Part shown: one piece after another, positions 46,868 through 55,719 of the stretch
Layout: each line of letters starts with the position of its first letter
How positions within the stretch are numbered: the stretch's first letter is position 1
Assembly: GCA_900539835.1 (NCBI GenBank)
Contig: UQDR01000015.1
Coordinates: 1 to 55,735, forward strand
DNA: 55,735 nt
Source: an uncultured Ruminococcus sp.
GTDB lineage: Bacteria > Bacillota > Clostridia > Oscillospirales > Ruminococcaceae
Reading direction: 5' to 3'
Notes under the pieces: generated by a model
Told to the model about the DNA's origin: nothing
What the model saw: only the letters and a program-made list of their open reading frames with translations
Databases searched by the model: none
Made by a program: the position numbers and the translations under genes

Positions 46868-47311
46868 CTATGCTTGTTGCCTATTATCAATATTCTTGAA
46901 ATAACTGAAATTTTTATCCTCACGGAACATTTTCCATCTTAAATAATCATCAAGAAACACTCCTATTGCTGACAGGACAAACCATATTCCCACAAAGGGC
47001 AGACATATTTGTCCGTCAAAATTCATCGGAATATCAGAATAGTCCCAGATGTTCATTCCGAGTCTTACATTCACAATTTCTCCGGTCAAAAATTCAATAA
47101 CCGTTATAAAAAAGGCTATTAAAGTTATCTGTGCAAAAAAATTAAGTCCATTTCGTCTGGCGTCATTGGTGATGTGTATTGCCAGCATGGAAATTCCTCC
47201 GAGGAGTCCCATGGTTATATGCGTAAAGCCTCTTGCTGATATTTCAATTAAGCCATATATCAAAGCGCCTATTACAAAAACGGTAAAATTTTTTAACAAT
47301 GTCTGATGCAA
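46868..47311 (-). CDS. Membrane protein, CmpB-like (putative ABC transporter type IV)
   Basis: 147 residues with four hydrophobic segments: FTVFVIGALIYGLIEISA, GGISMLAIHI, ITLIAFFITVIEFLTGEIVN and LPFVGIWFVLSAIGVFL. The motif YGLIEISARGFTHITMG and WDYSDIPMNFDGQICLPF is typical of this domain family (ABC_trans_CmpB). No ATPase is nearby, so the transport role is only a family name. Confidence 0.75.
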   Translation of the reverse strand: MHQTLLKNFTVFVIGALIYGLIEISARGFTHITMGLLGGISMLAIHITNDARRNGLNFFAQITLIAFFITVIEFLTGEIVNVRLGMNIWDYSDIPMNFDGQICLPFVGIWFVLSAIGVFLDDYLRWKMFREDKNFSYFKNIDNRQQA

Positions 47312-47414
47312 ATTGTCACCTCCCTGCGGCTTTGCCGCTTAAATTACTCATAATTTTAATTTGCTCAGAATTTGTTGTTTTAAAACGCAATTTTTTAAGA
47401 AATATTTGCAAACA

Positions 47415-47450
47415 AAAAGTAGGAAACGATTTTGGTCGTTTCCTACTTTT
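47415..47450. terminator. Perfect bidirectional hairpin
   Basis: Arms of 15 bases (AAAAGTAGGAAACGA and its complement) with a six-base loop, T-rich on both sides. It stands alone in the 409-base gap between the CmpB-like gene and ahcY; perhaps it marks a lost gene or ends transcription from both directions. Confidence 0.7.
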
Positions 47451-47540
47451 CACTTATAAAATCTATAGCTTATACAGAATTATAACTTGATATATGTCTT
47501 ATAAGCTAAGACTACCATATTCAACTTTTTTGAAAACTCT

Positions 47541-47710
47541 CCGCAGCGAGGTCGAAACCATGTTATTCGCAAACCGATAACGTGATATGGTCCGTACGGC
47601 AGGTATTTTGCTTTACGGGTTGTCGAGGACGCCAGCCCCTACACAGATTTTATAAACTTACCACAGCGGGGTCAAAGCCACGTTATTCACAAACCAATAA
47701 CGTGACATGC
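47541..47710. repeat. Two-copy 50-bp intergenic repeat
   Basis: Copies at 47541-47590 and 47661-47710, about 85% alike, each holding a small stem TTATT...AATAA/CGTTATT...AATAACG. A stretch with TTGTCGAGGACGCCAGCCCC lies between them. Non-coding; family of dispersed repeats likely. Confidence 0.65.
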
Positions 47711-47720
47711 GGCGTGTGGG

Positions 47721-48965
47721 CTAACACTGCCAGCTGTTTAGATAGATTTCCTGCTCTTCAGTAAGTTCATCAATTTCCAGTTCCCAGAATTTAAGCTTAC
47801 GCATAGCGACTTCACGGTCAATCTCATCAGGAACATTGATTATCATATCCTGAATATTATCTCGATTTTTAACGAGATACGCTGCTGACAGCGCCTGAAT
47901 TGCAAATGACATATCCATAATTTCCGCAGGATGTCCGTCACCTGCGGCAAGATTCACAAGACGTCCCTCGCCGATTACGTAGAGCCAATTGCCGTTTTTC
48001 AGCTTATATCCATCGATATTATTTCTTGCTTTTTTACTTTCAACAGCGATTTTTTTAAGTCCTGCCACATCTACTTCACAGTCAAAGTGACCGGCATTAC
48101 AAAGAATTGCACCGTCTTTCATATTTACAAAAGATTTTTGGGTTATTACATCTTTACATCCTGTAACGGTAACAAAGAAATCGCCTAACTTTGCGGCTTC
48201 TTCCATTTTCATTACTTTAAAGCCATCCATTACAGCCTCGAGGGCTTTTATAGGGTCAATTTCAGTGATAATAACTGAAGCTCCCAAGCCTTTAGCTCTC
48301 ATGGCTACGCCTTTTCCGCACCAGCCATAGCCTGCTACTACCACGTTCTTTCCTGCTACGATCAGGTTTGTGGTACGATTGATTCCGTCCCAGACTGACT
48401 GACCTGTACCATAGCGGTTATCAAAGAAATGCTTACATTTCGCATCATTTACAAGCACCATAGGGAATTTCAGCTTCTTATCCTTATTCATAGCGATAAG
48501 TCTAATGATACCTGTAGTTGTTTCTTCACAGCCACCGATCACGTTATCAATCAATTCAGGATACTCACTGTGTATAAGATTAACCAAATCTCCGCCGTCA
48601 TCAATTATAATATTGGGACCGGCTTTAACAACCTGTGAAATATGATTATGATACTCTTCATCAGTAGCGCCATGCCATGCAAAAACTTCAAGTCCATCAT
48701 GAACCAAAGCTGCGGCCACATCATCCTGAGTGGACAATGGATTGCTTCCCGTTACATACATTTCTGCACCGCCTGCGGCAAGAACCTTACAAAGATATGC
48801 AGTTTTAGCCTCGAGATGGACAGAGAGTGCAACTTTAAGTCCTTTGAAAGGCTTGTCTTTTATAAATTCTTCCTCAATGCTACGAAGCAAAGACATATTG
48901 TCTTTCACCCACTGAATTTTTCGGCTTCCACTTTCCCACAAATTAACATCTCTTATTTCACTCAT
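47721..48965 (-). CDS. ahcY: Adenosylhomocysteinase
   Basis: 414 residues. Substrate-site segments near the N-terminus (LSVHLEAKTAYL, VTGSNPLSTQDDVAAAL), then IIDDGGDLVNLIH, GGCEETTTGIIRL, the NAD-binding GKNVVVAGYGWCGKGVAMRA and NAGHFDCEVDVAGL. The C-terminal tail is typical of the shorter bacterial forms. It hydrolyses S-adenosylhomocysteine to adenosine and homocysteine, relieving inhibition of methyltransferases. Monocistronic, with its own promoter. Confidence 0.96.
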   Translation of the reverse strand: MSEIRDVNLWESGSRKIQWVKDNMSLLRSIEEEFIKDKPFKGLKVALSVHLEAKTAYLCKVLAAGGAEMYVTGSNPLSTQDDVAAALVHDGLEVFAWHGATDEEYHNHISQVVKAGPNIIIDDGGDLVNLIHSEYPELIDNVIGGCEETTTGIIRLIAMNKDKKLKFPMVLVNDAKCKHFFDNRYGTGQSVWDGINRTTNLIVAGKNVVVAGYGWCGKGVAMRAKGLGASVIITEIDPIKALEAVMDGFKVMKMEEAAKLGDFFVTVTGCKDVITQKSFVNMKDGAILCNAGHFDCEVDVAGLKKIAVESKKARNNIDGYKLKNGNWLYVIGEGRLVNLAAGDGHPAEIMDMSFAIQALSAAYLVKNRDNIQDMIINVPDEIDREVAMRKLKFWELEIDELTEEQEIYLNSWQC

Positions 48966-49037
48966 ATTTACAAATAAGTTTTCTGAAAAGAAAACTTAAC
49001 TCCTTTCTACAAATAGACATAAAATTCTTATGCAGAT

Positions 49038-49066
49038 ATTATACCACATAGTGACGATTTTTTCAA
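49038..49066 (-). promoter_or_regulatory. Promoter of ahcY
   Basis: TTGAAA and TATAAT with a 17-base spacer, leftward, about 75 bases before the start. The leader holds an AAGTTTTC...GAAAACTT hairpin but no recognisable SAM or SAH riboswitch. Confidence 0.7.
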
Positions 49067-49132
49067 CCTTTTAGAATGTTAATGAAAATTATATAATGTT
49101 TAGGTTCCAATAGAAGCGTTACAACAGATAAA

Positions 49133-49159
49133 AAACTCAGGGTTTTAAGCCCTGAGTTT
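49133..49159. terminator. Terminator after the large BspA-like gene
   Basis: Arms AAACTCAGGG and CCCTGAGTTT, then TTTTATC on the leftward strand. Confidence 0.8.
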
Positions 49160-49181
49160 AAATATTATTTTACTTTATGTG

Positions 49182-51572
49182 TTATAGTATTAACTCTCTG
49201 ATTAAACTTCCATTGCAGCTGTCTAAAGTGAATTGTGCAGTAACCAAATTTTTATCGTCATTGTTTATTGGAATCGTTGGTGAAACAATAAAGCATTTGC
49301 CTTGTTTAGCTTCAACCTTATGTCCATTTGCAAGAATCGAAAGATAAGCCGTTTTTATTTCTATATTATATTCTTCGTTGTCATACAAAATTTTAATATT
49401 ACCGGAATTTGAATTTTGAACATCTTCAACGTCTACCTCAGCAATAAATCTTACAGCTGATTTATCAATCTTCTGCTGATAATAAACGGTGCCGTCTATT
49501 TGATTCTGTACATAATTATAATGAATTGTTGCGTTAGTTAAAGCACCATTATATGAACCAATGTTTATCTTCTTCCATTCACTTTCACTTCCGATATAAT
49601 ATACATCTTTGAAATTTGTACAATTTTCAAAAACACCATGTCCAATGCTTGTCACACTGTTCGGAATTGTTACATTTGTTAGATTGTCACAGGATGCAAA
49701 GGCAGCATCTTCAATGTTTGTAACACCGTCAGGGATTGTTACGCTTGTTAGGCTACCACAACCAATAAAAGCACCACCTCTAATGCTTGTTACACTGTTG
49801 GGAATTGTTATGCTTATTAAATTTTCACAATGGAAAAAAGCATACTCTCCAATGTCTGTAATGTTATTATGAAGTACTATGCTTGTTAGGCTTGTACAGG
49901 AACCAAACGCTTGATATCCTATGCTTGTTACACTGTCAGGTATATTTACACTTGCTAGGCTACAACACCCCGCAAAAGCACTCTCTCCAATGCTTGTTAC
50001 GCTGTTTGGAATTATTACGCTTGTTAGGCTGACACCACTAAAAGCCCAATTCCCTATGCTTATTACGCTGTTTGGAATAGTATATGTTGTTTCTGCTTTT
50101 CCCGAAGGATATTGAATTAATTCCGTTTTATTTTTATTAAACAACACTCCATCTTGTGATGAATAATTGGAATTATTTAAATCTACTGTTATGCTTGTAA
50201 GGCTATTACAGTTAAGAAAAGTACACTCTCCAATGCTTGTTACACTGTCAGGTATATTTATACTTGTCAGATTTACACAAGCAGAAAAAGCAGCCTCTCC
50301 AATGCTTGTAACACTGTCAGGTATATTTACACTTGTTAGGCTGGTACATTCCTGAAACGCACAGTCTCCTATGCTTGTTACGCTGTTTGGTATTGTTACA
50401 CTTGTTAGGCTTTCGCAGTTTTCAAACACATGACCTGCAATACCAACTGTGTCATTTTTTATTGATACAGAGGTAATATTGGAATTACAATCAACAGCCC
50501 ACTTTCCAGCATATTTTACATCTGTTGTCTGATTATTTATAAATGGTGTATCATAAAATGCATCCTCTCCAATGCTTATAACACTGTCAGGTATATTTAC
50601 ACTTGTCAGACTTTCACAATAAGAAAAAGCTCTCTCCCCAATGCTTGTTACACTATCAGATATATTTACGCTTGTCAGATTGTAACAATGAGAAAAAGCA
50701 CTAAATCCTATGCTTGTTACGCTGTTTGGAATTGTTACGCTTGTTAAGATGTCGCAGTCTTGAAATGTAAAATCACCTATGCTCGTAACTTTTTTACCAC
50801 CAATTTCATTTGGCACAACTACTTCGGCTTCATATCCCCTGTATTTTGTTGTATTAATTGTACCATCTTCTTTGATTTCATAATCAAACCAAAACTCCGT
50901 TTCAACATCTTCAAACGGAGTACCTACACAAGAACGATATCCATAACTCTCAAACTCATCGCCATATTTACTAAATATTTCTGCAACGGAAGACTTTTCC
51001 GAATAAACCATAAGAATTGGCGCATCCATTAAATTATATCCAATTGAACCATCTGATTTTTTATATTCTTCACCTATTTGCGTAACAGTGTCTGGGATAT
51101 ACACATTAACACTGTTGTACATTCCAAACCCGCCTCCTCCGCCGTTGGCACAATAGTTGCCATTTATATCATAGCTTGCATATTCAGCGCCTAATTGAGT
51201 TAAAAGCTTTGTAACAGGTTTTCCTTCAATTTCAGAAGGAATATTAACATTAAGTTTGTGACCTACATATCCATTAATAACTGTCTCATCATCGTTACAA
51301 TAATATAATAATCCATCTTTAGATTTTAATAAATATCCGTTACCCGTATAAGTAGTTATGTCTACGCTTCCGTCTTCATTATTTTCTTCTTCATAATAAT
51401 ATCCGTTTTCTTTCAAATAATCAATATGCTGAGAATAAGTTTCAAATCGTTTGAAATTTTCCGCACTAACCGACACAATTGCTCCGCCTACTGTCTTCGA
51501 AACCGGCAAAACTGTCACCAAACTTATCACCATAATAAGTGATGTAAATAAACTAAAAACCCGTTTTTTCAC
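49182..51572 (-). CDS. Large BspA-like secreted leucine-rich protein
   Basis: About 796 residues from a GTG start that gives MKKRVFSLFTSLIMVISLVT with GGGGTGG six bases upstream; a GTG three codons earlier is also open. Signal peptide, then an N-terminal region of strand motifs, and about 15 LRR_5 repeats with the pattern LTSVxIPxSVTSIGxxAFxxC. An island with DGVLFNKNKTELIQYPSG follows, and from about residue 690 the same C-terminal domain as the two other BspA-like proteins. Probable adhesin or matrix protein. Divergent from a small HTH regulator. Confidence 0.88.
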   Translation of the reverse strand: MKKRVFSLFTSLIMVISLVTVLPVSKTVGGAIVSVSAENFKRFETYSQHIDYLKENGYYYEEENNEDGSVDITTYTGNGYLLKSKDGLLYYCNDDETVINGYVGHKLNVNIPSEIEGKPVTKLLTQLGAEYASYDINGNYCANGGGGGFGMYNSVNVYIPDTVTQIGEEYKKSDGSIGYNLMDAPILMVYSEKSSVAEIFSKYGDEFESYGYRSCVGTPFEDVETEFWFDYEIKEDGTINTTKYRGYEAEVVVPNEIGGKKVTSIGDFTFQDCDILTSVTIPNSVTSIGFSAFSHCYNLTSVNISDSVTSIGERAFSYCESLTSVNIPDSVISIGEDAFYDTPFINNQTTDVKYAGKWAVDCNSNITSVSIKNDTVGIAGHVFENCESLTSVTIPNSVTSIGDCAFQECTSLTSVNIPDSVTSIGEAAFSACVNLTSINIPDSVTSIGECTFLNCNSLTSITVDLNNSNYSSQDGVLFNKNKTELIQYPSGKAETTYTIPNSVISIGNWAFSGVSLTSVIIPNSVTSIGESAFAGCCSLASVNIPDSVTSIGYQAFGSCTSLTSIVLHNNITDIGEYAFFHCENLISITIPNSVTSIRGGAFIGCGSLTSVTIPDGVTNIEDAAFASCDNLTNVTIPNSVTSIGHGVFENCTNFKDVYYIGSESEWKKINIGSYNGALTNATIHYNYVQNQIDGTVYYQQKIDKSAVRFIAEVDVEDVQNSNSGNIKILYDNEEYNIEIKTAYLSILANGHKVEAKQGKCFIVSPTIPINNDDKNLVTAQFTLDSCNGSLIRELIL

Positions 51573-51626
51573 AAAAACCACCCCATTAATTAGAATTTAA
51601 AACATAAACTGTTTACGTTTTATCAT

Positions 51627-51665
51627 ATTATAACCTATTTCAGGTTAAAAGTCAATAACCTGAAA
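51627..51665 (-). promoter_or_regulatory. BspA-like gene promoter with inverted-repeat operators
   Basis: Leftward TTGACT (51650-51655) and TATAAT (51627-51632), 17-base spacer. Two overlapping inverted repeats cover it: AACCT-gaaat-AGGTT across spacer and -10, and TTTCAGGTTA...TAACCTGAAA across the -35. The divergent HTH gene starts 35 bases away and has TATAAT at 51675. Operator for that HTH protein is likely. Confidence 0.75.
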
Positions 51666-51699
51666 CAGATTATTTATAATAATAACGAGGTGATGATAT

Positions 51700-51918
51700 A
51701 TGTATCCAAGAATCAGAAATCTTCGTGAAGATAAAGACATGAACCAAACCCAAATGGCAAAAATATTAAATATGTCCCAAACAGGATATTCGAAATATGA
51801 AACAGGGGAAAACGACATACCTACGGCAGTTTTGATATCTCTTGCAGAATTTCATCAGACAAATGTAGATTACATCTTGGGCTTAACAAACAACGATTGT
51901 TATTATAAGAACATTTAA
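51700..51918 (+). CDS. XRE-family HTH regulator
   Basis: 72 residues: MYPRIRNLREDKDMNQTQMA, KILNMSQTGYSKYETGENDI, PTAVLISLAEFHQTNVDYIL. A stand-alone XRE domain like small Firmicutes regulators. GAGGTGATGATAT precedes the start. The operator-laden divergent promoter suggests that it represses both itself and the BspA-like gene. Confidence 0.85.
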   Translation: MYPRIRNLREDKDMNQTQMAKILNMSQTGYSKYETGENDIPTAVLISLAEFHQTNVDYILGLTNNDCYYKNI

Positions 51919-51931
51919 ACAGCACAAAAAA

Positions 51932-51957
51932 ATCCCCTCAAGTTTCCTTGAGGGGAT
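51932..51957 (-). terminator. Terminator after secDF
   Basis: Arms ATCCCCTCAAG and CTTGAGGGGAT with a four-base loop and a T7 run on the leftward strand. It also separates the convergent HTH gene. Confidence 0.9.
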
Positions 51958-51969
51958 CGCTGTTTCTAT

Positions 51970-54318
51970 TTACGCCTTAGCCTTTTTTGAACCCTTGTTA
52001 AGAGCTTTTTTCTTTTCAACATGCTTCTGCCACATTACCCAAAGTGTAGGCGCAATGCAGTTTGATGAATATACACCTGCAAGCATACCGATAATCAATG
52101 GGAACGCAAAGCTGATAATTGATGTGATTCCAAAGATTGCACATACAATGCAAACTGTCGCCATCGCAAGAACCGTTGTAACAGTTGTATGTATCGAACG
52201 TCCAACAGTCTGTGTGATTGACATGTTTACAAGCTCTGTAATCTCCATTCTTCTGCCGTAAAGTCTGCGGTTTTCTCTGATACGGTCATAAATAATAATC
52301 GTAGCATTGATTGAGTAACCCAAAATCGTGAGCAATACAGCCATGAAGTTTGCATTGATGTCAAATCTGCAAATTACAAAGCATCCATATACCATGCACA
52401 TATCATGGAGAAGTGCCACAACTGAGAAGCATCCGGCTGAAAGACCGCCGATCTTCTTAAATCTGAAACCGATATAAATAATTGTAATCACAGCAGCAAA
52501 AGCACAAGCTATCAAGCATTTGAAGAAGAAATCAATACCGTTTGAAGCTGCAACGTCATTTGACTCAAGAAGCTCAAGCTTGTTGTCTGCAAACTTTTCT
52601 TCAAGTGCAGCTTTTAGTGTGTTTTGCTTCTGTTCGCTTATACCTTCGTCAGAAGCAAACTGAAGCTTAACTGTTGTATCATCGCTTGCAAAGTTTGTTC
52701 CTGTAGTAACTATTGCCGTTTCGTCAATAGAATCCTTGACAGTATTTGCAACCTCGTTGGTGTCAATATCACCCTGGTATGTATAAGTGATAATCGTACC
52801 GCCCTTGAATTCAATAGCAACATTTGCCTTTATAACTAATGTAAGTACAGCAAACAGTGCAATAAGTACACATGATACTGTGTAGAAAATCTTTCTGTGT
52901 CCGAAAACATTCAAAGACTTGCGTTCTTTAACCTCTTCCTTTGCACCGTAAAGTGAACGCTTCTTAAAGCATTTGAACTTTGAAAGTGAAGAAAGCATAA
53001 GTCTTGAACAGAATATACCGAATACAAAGTTGAGAATGATACCCACAAGTAATGTATAACCCAGTGAGTAGATTGTTCCTGCAGTTGAAGCGCCAAATGC
53101 GAAGAACAATGGCTTAAGAAGTGTTCCGAATACGCTGTCTGTAGGTCCGAAAGCACCCATAAGAATAACTGCTACAAATACAACAGTGATGTTACTGTCA
53201 AATACAGCAGACCATGCTCTCTTGTAGCCCATTTCAATAGCGCCGTTCAAAGTCTTGCCGTTATTAAGCTCTTCCTTGATACGCTCAGCAGTGATAACGT
53301 TGGCATCAACGCCCATACCAATAGCAAGTATGATACCTGCAATACCAGGTATAGTAAGCGTGAAGCTTTCAATATTTCCGAAGAATCCGGAAACGCATGC
53401 GATGGTTCCGACTACCTGTCCGAACAAAGCGATAGCTGCAACAAAGCCCGGAAGCTTGTAGATGAATATCATATAAAGCGCAATGATAAGGAAAGCAATT
53501 GCTCCAGCGATAACCATTGCATTTCTTGCACCCTCACCAAGAGTTGCAGAAATAATGTTGTTGCTTGTTGTTTCAAGCTTGAACGGAAGTGAACCTGCGT
53601 TGATCTTGTCAGCCAAAGCCTTAGCAGATTCATATGTAAACGGACTTGCACTGCTTCCTGAAATCTGACACTTACCACCTGTGATAGGCTCATTTACAGT
53701 CGGAGATGAAATACACTTGTCATCCATCCAAATTGAAATAACACCTTTAGTTGAAGAAAGTTTTGTTGTTGCGTCAGCAAATGCCTGTGCACCCTCATCC
53801 TTCAAATCAAGGCTTACCACATATTCAACCTGTCCGTTGTCATTTGTATACTGAACAGCTTCAGCTACATCAACGTCAGTACCCGAAATAACAAGTTCAC
53901 CTGTTTGTTCAGAACCCTCTCTGAATGTAAGCAAAGCAGTTTCACCCAATTCAGCTACAGCAGCCTCAGGATCAAAATCCTCTTCACCTGCCTGCCACGG
54001 GAAAGAAACCATAACTTTATCAGTAGTATAGTCTACATAAACTTCGCTGTCAGTAATGTTAAGACTTACAAGACGCTGTTCAATGGTTGCCTTAGCTGCA
54101 TCCATTTCCTTGTCAGTTGCATCATAACCGTCAGCCGGTTCAAAAGTGGCATTAACTCCTCCCTGGATATCAATACCCCAACGAATTTCGTCAACACCTT
54201 TAACATATGTGGTTTTTATGTCTCCGTATTGAGTATGTATTCCCGCATATGTAAGTCCTGCAAACGCAATTATACATACCAATACGATGAAAAACACTGG
54301 TTTTTTTGTTCGGCGCAC
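51970..54318 (-). CDS. secDF: SecDF fusion, Sec translocase accessory
   Basis: 782 residues from a GTG (reading MRRTKKPVFFIVLVCIIAFA) with AGGAGG seven bases upstream; the frame opens 36 codons earlier. SecD half: first helix, GVDEIRWGIDIQGGVNATFE, the P1 head, and five helices with GMGVDANVITAERIKEELNN. SecF half begins after RKSLNVFGHRKIFY, with EFKGGTIITYTYQG and TILGYSINATIIIYDRIREN. It uses proton force to pull proteins out of SecYEG. A fused SecDF is usual in several Firmicutes. Confidence 0.95.
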   Translation of the reverse strand: MRRTKKPVFFIVLVCIIAFAGLTYAGIHTQYGDIKTTYVKGVDEIRWGIDIQGGVNATFEPADGYDATDKEMDAAKATIEQRLVSLNITDSEVYVDYTTDKVMVSFPWQAGEEDFDPEAAVAELGETALLTFREGSEQTGELVISGTDVDVAEAVQYTNDNGQVEYVVSLDLKDEGAQAFADATTKLSSTKGVISIWMDDKCISSPTVNEPITGGKCQISGSSASPFTYESAKALADKINAGSLPFKLETTSNNIISATLGEGARNAMVIAGAIAFLIIALYMIFIYKLPGFVAAIALFGQVVGTIACVSGFFGNIESFTLTIPGIAGIILAIGMGVDANVITAERIKEELNNGKTLNGAIEMGYKRAWSAVFDSNITVVFVAVILMGAFGPTDSVFGTLLKPLFFAFGASTAGTIYSLGYTLLVGIILNFVFGIFCSRLMLSSLSKFKCFKKRSLYGAKEEVKERKSLNVFGHRKIFYTVSCVLIALFAVLTLVIKANVAIEFKGGTIITYTYQGDIDTNEVANTVKDSIDETAIVTTGTNFASDDTTVKLQFASDEGISEQKQNTLKAALEEKFADNKLELLESNDVAASNGIDFFFKCLIACAFAAVITIIYIGFRFKKIGGLSAGCFSVVALLHDMCMVYGCFVICRFDINANFMAVLLTILGYSINATIIIYDRIRENRRLYGRRMEITELVNMSITQTVGRSIHTTVTTVLAMATVCIVCAIFGITSIISFAFPLIIGMLAGVYSSNCIAPTLWVMWQKHVEKKKALNKGSKKAKA

Positions 54319-54384
54319 AATTAATCCTCCTAATATTTTATTAGCAAATATAAAAATATATCTGCCGCATATAATCACTTTTCT

Positions 54385-54413
54385 ATTATAGTTCTTTTCC
54401 CCCAAAAAGTCAA
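54385..54413 (-). promoter_or_regulatory. Promoter of secDF
   Basis: TTGACT and TATAAT, 17-base spacer, leftward, 67 bases before the GTG. The rest of 54414-54700 is AT-rich, with nothing else seen. Confidence 0.75.
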
Positions 54414-54700
54414 GCATTATTTTCAAAAATCCCTATTTATTTGCCAATATTTTATAAAGCATATACAAAAATCGAACCATTTTATTCCGTTTATACTAAA
54501 AAGTTTTTACTAAAAAACAGAATAAAAAGGTGAATAAAATTTATAAAAATATAAATAATAAATTAATGAATAACAGCTTCTGATAACGGTTTTACGGACA
54601 TTTTGTGAGTAAATTGATACAATTATTTTATATAGGATCTCAGCGATTTTATATAAAACAACAAATATTGTTAAAAAACGTGAAAAAGCCTTTCAAAAGT

Positions 54701-54729
54701 TTGACAAACAGTGGAAAATAGGCTATAAT
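54701..54729 (+). promoter_or_regulatory. Promoter of hup
   Basis: TTGACA and TATAAT, exact consensus with a 17-base spacer, 32 bases before the start. Strong expression is expected for a nucleoid protein. Confidence 0.85.
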
Positions 54730-54761
54730 ACAAGCAGAATTTTAAATTGGAGGTTGTTAAA

Positions 54762-55037
54762 ATGACAAAATCAGAAATTATTGCTGCTGTTGCAGAAAAA
54801 GCTTCCTGTACTAAAAAAGACGCTGAAAAATATTTCAGTGCTGTAATTGATACAATTACAGAAGCTTTAACAAACGGAGAAAAGGTTTCTATCACAGGCT
54901 TCGGTACTTTTGAAGTAAGAGACAGAGCCGCTAAGGACGCTATCAACCCTGCTACAAAAGAACCTATTCACGTACCTGCTAAGAAAGTTCCTGCATTTAA
55001 AGCAGGTAAGGTTCTTAAAGAAGCTGTTGATAAGTAA
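54762..55037 (+). CDS. hup: HU-family DNA-binding protein
   Basis: 91 residues, MTKSEIIAAVAEKASCTKKD, then SITGFGTFEVRDRAAKDAIN and the C-terminal PAKKVPAFKAGKVLKEAVDK. The arm motif RxxRxGxNPxTxEP is present as RDRAAKDAINPATKEPIHVP, with Asp where a glycine is common. The ATG with GGAGG eight bases upstream is preferred. Histone-like nucleoid protein that bends DNA. Followed after 29 bases by the DUF6465-type gene. Confidence 0.95.
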   Translation: MTKSEIIAAVAEKASCTKKDAEKYFSAVIDTITEALTNGEKVSITGFGTFEVRDRAAKDAINPATKEPIHVPAKKVPAFKAGKVLKEAVDK

Positions 55038-55066
55038 TTTTTAACAGACAGAAAAGGAGAATTAAT

Positions 55067-55456
55067 ATGGCAACTAAAAAAGCTGTCACTGAAGAAGCAA
55101 GAAAAGCTGAAAGCGCCGTAAAAGTTCCGGCAGCTAAAGCTGAAGAAACAACAAAGAAAGAAACTGCTGTTAAGGCTGCGCCTAAAGCTGAGAAAAAGAC
55201 AGCTGACAAGAAGCCTGCTGCAAAAAAGGCTCCTGCAAAGAAGGCTGCCGCTAAAGCAGAAGTAAAAAAAGAAAATGTCGTTTTGCAGTTTGCAGGAAAA
55301 GAGATTGAAATCGATTCAGTTATCGCTTCTGCAAAAGCAGACTTCAAGGCAAACAATAAAGGCTGCGTAAGATCAATTAATGTTTATGTTAAGCCTGAAG
55401 AAGACGCCGCATACTACGTTGTTAACGGAAAAACAACAGGTAAAGTAAATCTTTGA
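55067..55456 (+). CDS. Lysine/alanine-rich DUF6465-type protein
   Basis: 129 residues. The first 67 are a disordered Lys/Ala/Pro-rich tail like histone H1 (ADKKPAAKKAPAKKAAAKAE). The last 60 form a compact domain, VVLQFAGKEIEIDSVIASAK, ADFKANNKGCVRSINVYVKP, AAYYVVNGKTTGKVNL. The C-terminal pattern matches a domain common in Clostridia (DUF6465). Directly after hup and probably co-transcribed, so a nucleoid-associated role is plausible but unproven. Confidence 0.8.
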   Translation: MATKKAVTEEARKAESAVKVPAAKAEETTKKETAVKAAPKAEKKTADKKPAAKKAPAKKAAAKAEVKKENVVLQFAGKEIEIDSVIASAKADFKANNKGCVRSINVYVKPEEDAAYYVVNGKTTGKVNL

Positions 55457-55502
55457 TTTTATTGAATTGCTCCAAAAGAGCATCTTTAATGTGTTAAAGA
55501 AC

Positions 55503-55538
55503 AAACTGATTCCGCAATTTAAGCGGAGTCAGTTTTTT
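55503..55538 (+). terminator. Terminator after the hup operon
   Basis: Arms AAACTGATTCCGC and GCGGAGTCAGTTT (one wobble) with a T-run. It closes the hup/DUF6465 transcript. Confidence 0.85.
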
Positions 55539-55690
55539 TATAAAATTAAATATTTGTTGTAATATATTTATTTTAATTATCTTGCATAATTTTTAGTAAT
55601 TTATGAGCATCAGTAATTTCACAGCTCTGTATATCTAATTAAATACAATAATTTAATAACTCCCACTTGATTAAAAAAGGTAAAAAGTAA

Positions 55691-55719
55691 TTGACAATTA
55701 GAGCGAAATGGTGTATATT
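55691..55719 (+). promoter_or_regulatory. Promoter at the right window edge
   Basis: TTGACA and TATATT with a 17-base spacer, rightward. The gene it serves begins beyond the window. The 150 bases before it are AT-rich without ORFs. Confidence 0.7.

Noticed and set aside
47582..47764. 60-codon rightward ORF beside ahcY
   Set aside because: It lies across the intergenic repeats and overlaps the end of ahcY; composition fits non-coding repeat DNA.
48966..49037. SAM/SAH riboswitch before ahcY
   Set aside because: The leader is only about 70 bases with one simple hairpin and none of the conserved riboswitch cores.
49609..50355. Rightward frames with repeated motifs opposite the large BspA-like gene
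   Set aside because: Their periodic sequence only mirrors the LRR repeats of the real gene on the other strand.
55015..55356. Leftward alanine/phenylalanine-rich ORF opposite the DUF6465-type gene
   Set aside because: It is the antisense of the lysine/alanine-rich tail and has no initiation signals.
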